A stretch of DNA of 57,981 nt, from assembly GCA_041744755.1 (NCBI GenBank), contig JBGTKC010000046.1, positions 1 to 57,981 on the forward strand, written 5' to 3'. Positions 52,101 through 57,737 of this stretch are shown here, piece after piece. Every line of letters starts with the position of its first letter. Position 1 is the first letter of the stretch. The translations under genes were made by a program, and so were the position numbers. Under the pieces are notes generated by a model. It worked only from the letters and a program-made list of their open reading frames with translations, was not told the origin of the DNA and made no database searches. This DNA is from CALDTK01 sp041744755. Lineage in GTDB: Bacteria > Bacteroidota > Bacteroidia > Chitinophagales > Saprospiraceae.

Positions 52101-53641
52101 ACCTCGACGCCGGCTTTATCCCCAGGGCAAGTGTGATCACGGTCGGTGACATGGTCTGGTACGACGAGGACCACGACGGCATCCAGGACCCCTTCGAGGC
52201 CCCGGTGCAGGGCGTCACCATGCAGCTGATCCGCAGTTCGGACAACGCGGTGGTTAGCACGACGGTCTCCAACGAGAGCGGCGCCTACGCCTTCAACGAC
52301 GTGATTCCCAACACCTACTACGTGCGCTTCGACCAGTCGACCTCCTCGGTCGCGTTCGAGTTCATCGCCGCGCCGCAGGCGCAGGGCAGCGATCGCGCTG
52401 CGGACAGTGATTTTGATCCCACTACCAGGCGCTCCATCGATATCGTCGTTACTTCGACGACGGCGGACATCACCGACCTCGACCTCGGGCTCCACGAAGC
52501 CTGCACGACGGTGGCGGACGGGGGTCAGATCGCTAGCGACGAGCAGGTCTGCGTCGGGCAGACGGCCAGCGTCATCGGATCGGCGCGTCCCGCCACGGGC
52601 AGCGTCCGCTACCAGTGGTTGCGCAGCACTACGAGCGGGATGTACCGCGGCCCCAACGACCCTGCCTGGGCTACGGTCACCGGTGCGGTCGGCTCAACCT
52701 ACCAACCCAGCTCCATCGCCGTAACGAGCCACTACGTTCGCCTCTCACGGGACCGAAGCTGCGCCTCCGACTTCACCGGCACAACCAACGTCGTCACGAA
52801 GGAAGCGATACCCAATCCTCGGGTGACGTTCGCGAGCGTGACCGGCAGCAACGGCGCCACCTACGTCAACGGGCAGATTAGTCTCGGTCTCAACGAGGTT
52901 ATGACCGTCACCGCCGACAGCACGGCCCCCGTTACCTTTAACTGGAACTTCGGCGCCGACGCTACCCCGCGAACCGCTACCGGACGCGTGGTGCGTGACA
53001 TCTCTTACGCCAAGACCAACGACTCCCGCTACGTCCACCTCGCCATTACGAACACGCAAGGCTGCGTGGGTCGCGACAGCTTCCTAGTCAACACCCTGCC
53101 CTTCCTGGTGCCGGGCGAGCTGGGTGGCACGAGCGCGATTCGCGTACCGGGTGGTAACAAGGTCAAGTGGTCGGCCCTTAGCCTGCCGGCTGGGGCCTAC
53201 TTCAACATCGAGCGCGCCGCCGACGAGGGGGCCTACCGCAAGGTCGGCACCATGGTCGCGCGGGCCATCGGGTCCTGGACCGACTACGAATTCGTGGACG
53301 CCGGGGCGCCTTCCGGCAAAACCGTCTACCGCGTCGTGCACCTCAGTGCGAAGGGGGAGGTCAACTACGGCCGCCCGGCAGCCGTCACCGCGGAGCAGTC
53401 GCTCTCAGTGGTGACCTACCCGAACCCCGTCCGGGACCTACTCGGCGTAGAGGCTTTGATGGGCCAGGAGGACGTGGCGGCGCAATACACCCTCACCAAC
53501 GTCTACGGCGCTACCGTGCTCAAGGGCACGCTCGACGTCACGAAGCCGCTCGACCTCAGCAGCCTCAGCGCTGGCACCTACTACCTTTCGGTAGTGAGTG
53601 AGGCCGGGGAGGTGGTGATCCGACCTGTGGTCAAGTACTAA
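49130..53641 (+). CDS. SprB-repeat adhesin with type IX secretion sorting domain
   Basis: This 1503-residue surface protein has, in order: a signal peptide (start ATG 49130, cleavage near VAHA); two related N-terminal domains with a GGQIAG/GGRIGG-type motif; about eight SprB repeats of about 75 residues from residue 270 to 880, each with APYTYxW and YxVTVTDAxGC; and two SdrD-B-like domains (DIDGDGIQDAGEPG and DEDHDGIQDPFEAP). A third GGQIAS-type domain follows, and then a C-terminal T9SS type A sorting domain (VVTYPNPVRDLLG to the end). It is probably exported by the PorP/PorT machinery and may serve in adhesion or gliding. A mini-hairpin variant encodes SGKT near the C-terminus. Confidence 0.9.
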   Translation: MRRFTLDRLAQLWLPIFSLGLSLFAGAGSVAHAAARAGWTYAPDDGSGASGAFYACDNTIEGGQIAGSVRGCADPLFQVPKLTNVALPTGGSGALEFLWMKTTTNPASGQPVSWTIIPGSSGSEYTPAAVTKTTYYMRCSRRAGCEKWAGETNFVTVLIDCCENVTDGGRIGGAQTSCGVPYDPSVITNLAPATGGTNSLVYTWYQSNTSTTYQPGSPEWSVASSETTPYFDPSAISQPTSYVRVAQRDKCPVPGAWSNVITIAANPLPAIKANVKDVSCAGDSDGSITVTVLTAVAPVTLRWADIATAPASRTNLAAGAYVVIVTDGAGCEYTEDIIVGAPAPLTVTLAPTVDNCDFNNDATVASNVLGGTMPYTYVWAHGPTTANLSGLAAGTYSVTVTDAKGCSATQALTIAPPPKLAGTATATQPTCGINNGSVNVAQTGGVAPFTYAWSPAVSNGNTARNLAGGAYAISITDANGCVARVTVDLVVIAPVTVALDGDDVTCNGAANAEVRSTVGGGIAPYTYRWNTGATSAKLSNVGPGRYEVTVTDAAGCVQVGEITLSQPNALAATITAVQPACFEDGGSLTANISGGTPPYTFNWGAAGRTNEQTLSNLAAGTYTLNVADGGGCVFTTTATIEATTLLSLDTLTTPASCLGSDDGSAEVKIVGGTAPYKILWSDARGQTSAKATVLLADTYTVSFEDARGCVKTAALKVGTLSTGPVTTGEVDQITCPGVDDGAIRLTTTSGLAPHTYVWKDSPSASATRTGLAAKVYEVRVTDAAGCFTDETYTIVAPDPITCKALPTTAFPRYFHVSTYGAKDGGLRAQASGGTAPYTYDWSTAATAESITGLAGGDYRLTVKDAKGCSCTHDTTLVEPSQISDFVWEDIDGDGIQDAGEPGLAGIQIRLSGQDFNGFAVDFSTTSDARGAYKFDRLPMGKYVIRFRLQGFQDYLFSPANQGDDDTKDSDMDPVLLLARAEVTAHGVADLDLDAGFIPRASVITVGDMVWYDEDHDGIQDPFEAPVQGVTMQLIRSSDNAVVSTTVSNESGAYAFNDVIPNTYYVRFDQSTSSVAFEFIAAPQAQGSDRAADSDFDPTTRRSIDIVVTSTTADITDLDLGLHEACTTVADGGQIASDEQVCVGQTASVIGSARPATGSVRYQWLRSTTSGMYRGPNDPAWATVTGAVGSTYQPSSIAVTSHYVRLSRDRSCASDFTGTTNVVTKEAIPNPRVTFASVTGSNGATYVNGQISLGLNEVMTVTADSTAPVTFNWNFGADATPRTATGRVVRDISYAKTNDSRYVHLAITNTQGCVGRDSFLVNTLPFLVPGELGGTSAIRVPGGNKVKWSALSLPAGAYFNIERAADEGAYRKVGTMVARAIGSWTDYEFVDAGAPSGKTVYRVVHLSAKGEVNYGRPAAVTAEQSLSVVTYPNPVRDLLGVEALMGQEDVAAQYTLTNVYGATVLKGTLDVTKPLDLSSLSAGTYYLSVVSEAGEVVIRPVVKY
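53308..53322 (-). repeat. GNAA mini-hairpin element, GTTTTGCCGGAAGGC
   Basis: Compensated stem GCC/GGC with loop GGAA. It lies in the adhesin gene, antisense, and encodes SGKT. It is the only copy in the 4.5-kb gene. Confidence 0.82.
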
Positions 53642-53669
53642 GATTTTTTTGAAGAAGTTTTCCGTTTCG

Positions 53670-53704
53670 ATCCTCCTCCGGTCTTAGACCAGGGGAGGAT
53701 TTTT
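53670..53704 (+). terminator. Rho-independent terminator after the adhesin gene
   Basis: ATCCTCCTCCGGTC (53670-53683) pairs with GACCAGGGGAGGAT (53687-53700), with two mismatches around a 3-nt loop, followed by a T-run. It lies 29 nt after the adhesin stop. Confidence 0.8.
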
Positions 53705-53716
53705 GCTTCTTCGATT

Positions 53717-53731
53717 GTTTTGGCGCAAGCT
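53717..53731 (+). repeat. GNAA mini-hairpin element, GTTTTGGCGCAAGCT
   Basis: Outer G.T wobble, loop GCAA. It is intergenic, just after the adhesin terminator and upstream of the menaquinone methyltransferase gene. Confidence 0.87.
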
Positions 53732-53799
53732 GAAGCCCGCAACTACGTCCGGGCGAGACTTGTACCTACACCGCCAACACTCGCTCTACGTCCTCGCCT

Positions 53800-54546
53800 A
53801 TGTCTACCCCCGTTACCCCCTACACCGATATCGCCGGAGGCAGCAGCAAGCGCGAGCAGGTGGAACGGATGTTCGATAATATTAGCCCGTACTATGATGT
53901 CCTCAACCGCGTGTTGAGTCTCGGGATCGACCGGCGGTGGCGCAGGACGGCCGTCGAGCTGCTACCCGAGCAGTACGGACTCAAGGTGTTGGACATGGCC
54001 ACCGGCACGGCCGACCTCGCCCTCGAGATCGTGCGGCAGCGCCCCGACGCGAGCGTGGTCGGGATCGATATCAGTCGGGACATGCTAGCGATCGGCGGGA
54101 AGAAGGTGGTTGAGGCCGGACTCTCCGACCACATCGATATGGAGGTCGGGGCCTCGGAGCACATCGCTCACGCTGACGACACTTTCGACGCTGCCACCGT
54201 CGCGTTCGGGGTGCGCAACTTCGAAGACACCGTCGGAGGCCTCCGCGAGATGTGCCGCGTGATTCGCCCGGGGGGGAAGATCGTCGTCTTAGAATTTAGC
54301 CGCCTCCGTACGTTTCCCATCAAGCAAGCGTTCAACCTGTACTTTGGCCGCGTCTTGCCCTGGATCGGACGCGTCTGGAGTAGCGACCCCCGCGCCTACG
54401 CCTATCTGTACGAGTCCGTGCAGGCCTTCCCGGATGGCAAGGATTTTGGTTTACTACTTGAACGAGCCGGTTTCGTGCAACCCAGCTGGCAAGTTCTTAC
54501 GCTCGGCATATGCACGATCTACACCGCACACGTCCCTACTTCTTAG
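53800..54546 (+). CDS. menG: Demethylmenaquinone methyltransferase
   Basis: This SAM-dependent enzyme (UbiE/MenG family) methylates demethylmenaquinone in the last step of menaquinone synthesis. The 248-residue protein has the family start REQVERMFDNISPYYDVLNR, the SAM motif LDMATGTADLALE, and the family block VAFGVRNFEDT with RVIRPGGKIVVLEFS. Bacteroidota generally use menaquinone, hence menG. Its 3' end overlaps porT by 37 nt, a gene order known in the phylum. Confidence 0.94.
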   Translation: MSTPVTPYTDIAGGSSKREQVERMFDNISPYYDVLNRVLSLGIDRRWRRTAVELLPEQYGLKVLDMATGTADLALEIVRQRPDASVVGIDISRDMLAIGGKKVVEAGLSDHIDMEVGASEHIAHADDTFDAATVAFGVRNFEDTVGGLREMCRVIRPGGKIVVLEFSRLRTFPIKQAFNLYFGRVLPWIGRVWSSDPRAYAYLYESVQAFPDGKDFGLLLERAGFVQPSWQVLTLGICTIYTAHVPTS

Positions 54547-55229
54547 TGCTCGCGTGCCTCATAGTAGGCGCGTCGACGGTTTTGGCGCAAGCCCCGCAAC
54601 GCGGCAATTACAACTACCGCGAGCACCAGAACAAGGACTACTACTTCGGGATCACCGTCGGCTACAACACCTCCAGCTACCGGCTCTTCTACTCCGACCG
54701 ATTCGTGGCGGAGCAAGATGTCCTGGGGATCAAGGTTAAACGAGAGCCCGGACTAGACCTGAAGATTGTCTCGAACCTCAAAGTCGGAGAGTACATCGAC
54801 GTGCGGTTTCTGCCGGGACTCGCATTCGCGGGACGCTCGATCGAGTACACGGCCGAGGCGTCGACACTGCCCGAGCGCAAGATCTCGAGCGTCTTCGCCG
54901 AGTTCCCGGTCCAGGTCCGTTACAAATCCGAACCCTGGAAGGACATCCGGATGTTCGTCCTCGGGGGCGTGAAGTACAGCTACGACGTAGCGTCCGACTC
55001 GAAGACTAGCGACGCTGATGATCTGGTGAAGTTCTCGCCGAGCGACTTTCAGCTCGAGGTCGGCGCCGGGATGCAGTTCTACTTCCCGTACTTCATTTTC
55101 TCCCCGGAGCTAAAGTTCAGTCACGGCCTCGGCAACGTGTTGATCTTCGACGATCGCCTGAAGCAGAGCTCGGTCTTGGACAAGGTCCTGAGTCGCGTAT
55201 TCACGGTGAGTCTGCACTTCGAGGGCTAA
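54510..55229 (+). CDS. porT: PorT family type IX secretion protein
   Basis: The 239-residue protein has a signal peptide ending TVLAQA and an outer-membrane beta-barrel of eight-strand type. The family blocks KDYYFGITVGYNTSSYRLFY, LRFLPGLAF-like DVRFLPGLAFAGRSIEYT, and FAEFPVQVRYKS match PorT, a T9SS component needed for export of sorting-domain proteins. Position directly after menG is typical for porT. A GCAA-loop mini-hairpin writes the signal-peptide cleavage region (VLAQA). The last 4 nt overlap the converging phosphodiesterase gene. Confidence 0.85.
   Translation: MHDLHRTRPYFLVLACLIVGASTVLAQAPQRGNYNYREHQNKDYYFGITVGYNTSSYRLFYSDRFVAEQDVLGIKVKREPGLDLKIVSNLKVGEYIDVRFLPGLAFAGRSIEYTAEASTLPERKISSVFAEFPVQVRYKSEPWKDIRMFVLGGVKYSYDVASDSKTSDADDLVKFSPSDFQLEVGAGMQFYFPYFIFSPELKFSHGLGNVLIFDDRLKQSSVLDKVLSRVFTVSLHFEG
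54579..54593 (+). repeat. GNAA mini-hairpin element, GTTTTGGCGCAAGCC
   Basis: Stem GGC/GCC, loop GCAA. It lies in porT, sense, and encodes VLAQA at the signal-peptide end. Confidence 0.9.
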
Positions 55230-55870
55230 GCCGCGGTAAGGTTGTCGTTGTCACCGAGCGTAATGCGGAAGGTTGTTGCCGCCGCTTGCATAAAGGGGTA
55301 AAAATCGTCGAACGCTTTCGCGAAAACTTGCTCGTTGGCGCGAAGGGTGTCGATGACGCCGACGAGGAGCTCGGGTCTCGACAAACGTCGACCGAAGCGC
55401 TCGAAGACGTACGCCTGACCCTCGTAGCTGCCGTACTGTCGCAGCCAGTCGGAGGCGATCATGCGGCCGAAACGCGCCGCGAGTTCGGGCGGCAACTTCT
55501 CAGCCCGCAGATTTAGGGCGGAGTACGTGCGCTCCGTCACCGCCTGTAGGCTTTCAGGGCTGAACTGGTGCCAGCGCGTCGCGAGGAGGTAGTCGGCGTA
55601 GATGTCGAAGATCACGGAGGCGTACTTGCCGTGCCGGGCGTGGAGGAGGCGCCAGCAACTACGTATAGCGGGGTGGTTGTCGGTGACGTGGTCAATGTGG
55701 CGGTGCAGTGCCACGCCGTCCTGCAGCTCGAGGGTCAGCTCGAGGCACTCGCGCTTGCGGAGGTAGTCGGCCGAGAGGTTGCCGGCGATGAGGTCGGGGT
55801 CGGGGCCGGAGAGGTGGGCGTGGGCGAGGTGGTTCACGGGCGCGGCGTGTGCAGCGGTTGGGTTGAGCAT
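55226..55870 (-). CDS. acpH: Acyl carrier protein phosphodiesterase
   Basis: AcpH removes the phosphopantetheine arm from acyl carrier protein. The 214-residue protein has the family start NHLAHAHLSGPDPDLIAGN and the HD-type metal motif GVALHRHIDHVTDNHPAIR. Family members begin near NHLAH, so a GTG at 55837 is a realistic alternative to the ATG at 55870. A CGC/GCG mini-hairpin variant encodes VFAKA near the C-terminus. Confidence 0.87.
   Translation of the reverse strand: MLNPTAAHAAPVNHLAHAHLSGPDPDLIAGNLSADYLRKRECLELTLELQDGVALHRHIDHVTDNHPAIRSCWRLLHARHGKYASVIFDIYADYLLATRWHQFSPESLQAVTERTYSALNLRAEKLPPELAARFGRMIASDWLRQYGSYEGQAYVFERFGRRLSRPELLVGVIDTLRANEQVFAKAFDDFYPFMQAAATTFRITLGDNDNLTAA
55313..55327 (-). 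repeat. GNAA mini-hairpin element, GTTTTCGCGAAAGCG
   Basis: Compensated stem CGC/GCG, loop GAAA. It lies in acpH, sense, and encodes VFAKA. Confidence 0.83.
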
Positions 55871-55940
55871 AGATACGGCCCGGGGCGTGTCCCGCCGCAG
55901 GCGGACTGCGTAGCCGGCGGCGTTTCGCTACTTTCGCGCC

Positions 55941-55955
55941 CGCTTTCGCCAAAAC
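55941..55955 (-). repeat. GNAA mini-hairpin element, GTTTTGGCGAAAGCG (left of an intergenic inverted pair)
   Basis: Two inner pairs are kept, the outer pair is a G-G mismatch, loop GAAA. It lies in the acpH-ychF gap, inverted relative to 55976-55990. Confidence 0.82.
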
Positions 55956-55975
55956 TTGCGCTATTTGTGTGACAG

Positions 55976-55990
55976 GTTTTGGCGAAAGCC
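55976..55990 (+). repeat. GNAA mini-hairpin element, GTTTTGGCGAAAGCC (right of an intergenic inverted pair)
   Basis: Canonical copy ending 17 nt before the ychF start. With 55941-55955 it can form a long imperfect hairpin with a 20-nt loop in the shared promoter/leader region of acpH and ychF. Confidence 0.92.
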
Positions 55991-56007
55991 GCAAAACCCC
56001 GTACCCC

Positions 56008-57105
56008 ATGGCCCTCCAGTGTGGCATCGTCGGACTCCCGAACGTCGGCAAGTCGACCCTCTTCAATGCGTTGACCGCCGGTAAAGCCCTCGCCGCGAAT
56101 TACCCCTTCGCGACCAAGGACCCGAACGTCGGCGTGATCAGCGTGCCCGACGAACGCCTCGTCAAACTTACGGAATGGGTGCAGCCGAAATCGGTGGTGC
56201 CGACGGCCATCGAGATCGTCGACATCGCCGGTCTCATCAAGGGCGCGAGCCAGGGCGAAGGTCTCGGTAACCAATTCCTAGCCAACATCCGGGAGACGAA
56301 TGCCATCTGCCACGTGGTTCGCTGTTTCGAGGACGACAACGTCGTGCACGTCGACGGGGGCGTCGATCCGGTGCGCGACAAGGAGATCATCGACACGGAG
56401 CTGATCCTCAAGGACATCGAGACCATGGAGAAACGCCTCGACCGACTCCAGAAGGCCGCCAAGGCCGCTAAGAAAGAGGACATCGCCCTGCTGGAGCTCG
56501 GGAGGCGCCTCATGGCCCACCTCAACGACAGCAAGCCGGCCCGCAGCTTCGCGCAGGACGAGGCCGAGCGGGCGTTCGTGGAGGAGCTGTACCTCCTCAC
56601 AGCCAAGCCGATCCTGTACGTCTGCAACGTCGACGAGAACTCGGTCACGACGGGCAACGCCCACACCGAGGCCTTTCGCGCCGCGGTCGCCGACGAGACC
56701 GCGGAGGTGATTCTGATCTGCGCCAACATCGAGGCCGAGATCATCCAGCTCGAGGACCAGGAGGAGCGCGCGATGTTCCTCGAGGAGATGGGTTTAAGTG
56801 AGCCGGGTGTCAACCGCCTCATTTTCAGTTGCTACAAGCTACTCGACCTGATCACCTACTTTACCGCGGGCGAGAAGGAGGTACGCGCCTGGACGATCGA
56901 CCGCGGGACCAAGGCCCCGGGGGCCGCCGGAGTCATCCACTCCGACTTCGAGCGCGGCTTCATTCGAGCCGAGGTGATCCACTACGCGGATTACGAGACC
57001 TATAAGTCGGAGGCGGCAGTGAAGACCGCAGGGAAGATGGGCGTCGAAGGCAAGGAGTACGTCGTGCAGGACGGGGATGTGATGCACTTCAGATTCAACG
57101 TGTAA
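56008..57105 (+). CDS. ychF: Redox-regulated ATPase YchF (Obg family)
   Basis: YchF is an Obg-family P-loop protein that prefers ATP and associates with ribosomes. The 365-residue protein has the P-loop GLPNVGKSTLFNAL, switch II DIAGLIKGASQGEGLGNQFL, the variant base-specificity motif CNVDEN in place of NKxD, and a C-terminal TGS domain ending DGDVMHFRFNV. The ATG at 56008 (MALQCGIVGLPN) is the conserved start. An in-frame GTG at 55969 would translate a mini-hairpin and is rejected. Confidence 0.96.
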   Translation: MALQCGIVGLPNVGKSTLFNALTAGKALAANYPFATKDPNVGVISVPDERLVKLTEWVQPKSVVPTAIEIVDIAGLIKGASQGEGLGNQFLANIRETNAICHVVRCFEDDNVVHVDGGVDPVRDKEIIDTELILKDIETMEKRLDRLQKAAKAAKKEDIALLELGRRLMAHLNDSKPARSFAQDEAERAFVEELYLLTAKPILYVCNVDENSVTTGNAHTEAFRAAVADETAEVILICANIEAEIIQLEDQEERAMFLEEMGLSEPGVNRLIFSCYKLLDLITYFTAGEKEVRAWTIDRGTKAPGAAGVIHSDFERGFIRAEVIHYADYETYKSEAAVKTAGKMGVEGKEYVVQDGDVMHFRFNV

Positions 57106-57124
57106 GTCGCTGATAATAAATGAT

Positions 57125-57721
57125 TTGACCGCTTATGTTCCTCGACCTAAGAGCGCTGTTTTGCTTATCGCCCTCCACAAACCCTTCAACGTCCTCTCCC
57201 AGTTCACCGCCGAGATCCCCGGCCAGCGCACGCTTGCGGAGTTCGACTTGCCGAAAGGCGTGTACGCCGTGGGGCGACTCGATCGCGACAGTGAGGGTCT
57301 GTTACTATTAAGCGACGAGCCACGTCTCGTGAAGCGGTTGTCAGATCCTGCTAGCGACACGGCGAAACACTACGCCGTCCAAGTCGAAGGCTCGCCGACC
57401 GCAGAGCAACTTCAGCAACTGCGCTCCGGCGTAAGCATCCGCATCGACAAGCGCGGCTATCGGACGGCCCCCGCCGCGGTGGATATCCTACCCGATCCCC
57501 GTTTTGCCGAAAGGCAACCGCCAATACGCTTCCGCAAAACGGTGCCCGACGCCTGGCTTGAACTCGTGATCACGGAAGGTAAAAATCGGCAGGTGCGGAG
57601 GATGTGTGCGGCGGTAGGATTGCCGGTCCTGCGGCTAGTACGAACGCAAATCGGAGAGCACCGGCTAGGCGAGCTCCCCCCGGGCGAATGGCGAGTCGCT
57701 CAGGAGTCCCCAATCCGTTAA
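57125..57721 (+). CDS. rRNA large-subunit pseudouridine synthase, RluE-like
   Basis: This enzyme of the RsuA/RluE family converts a uridine in rRNA to pseudouridine. Motifs are HKPFNVLSQFT, the catalytic aspartate in VGRLDRDSEGLLLL, and EGKNRQVRRMCAAVGLPVLR. The S4 domain is absent, as in RluE. No ATG is available; TTG at 57125 or TTG at 57161 are candidate starts, so the first 12 residues are uncertain. Two inverted mini-hairpins 11 nt apart encode RFAER and RFRKT. The second falls in the PPIRxRK segment that I recall as conserved in this family. Confidence 0.85.
   Translation: MTAYVPRPKSAVLLIALHKPFNVLSQFTAEIPGQRTLAEFDLPKGVYAVGRLDRDSEGLLLLSDEPRLVKRLSDPASDTAKHYAVQVEGSPTAEQLQQLRSGVSIRIDKRGYRTAPAAVDILPDPRFAERQPPIRFRKTVPDAWLELVITEGKNRQVRRMCAAVGLPVLRLVRTQIGEHRLGELPPGEWRVAQESPIR
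57501..57515 (+). repeat. GNAA mini-hairpin element, GTTTTGCCGAAAGGC (left of an inverted pair)
   Basis: Compensated stem GCC/GGC, loop GAAA. It lies in the RluE-like gene, sense, and encodes RFAER. Confidence 0.9.
57527..57540 (-). repeat. GNAA mini-hairpin element, short form GTTTTGCGGAAGCG (right of an inverted pair)
   Basis: Two-base-pair stem with loop GGAA, identical to 44721-44734. It lies in the RluE-like gene, antisense, and encodes RFRKT. Confidence 0.78.
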
Positions 57722-57737
57722 ACAATGGTTGAGCGGT

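Noticed and set aside
153..57540. Interpretation of the element as an insertion sequence, MITE or CRISPR repeat
   Set aside because: It is 15 nt long, has no target duplications or spacers of regular size, appears in both orientations at irregular spacing, and varies by compensating changes.
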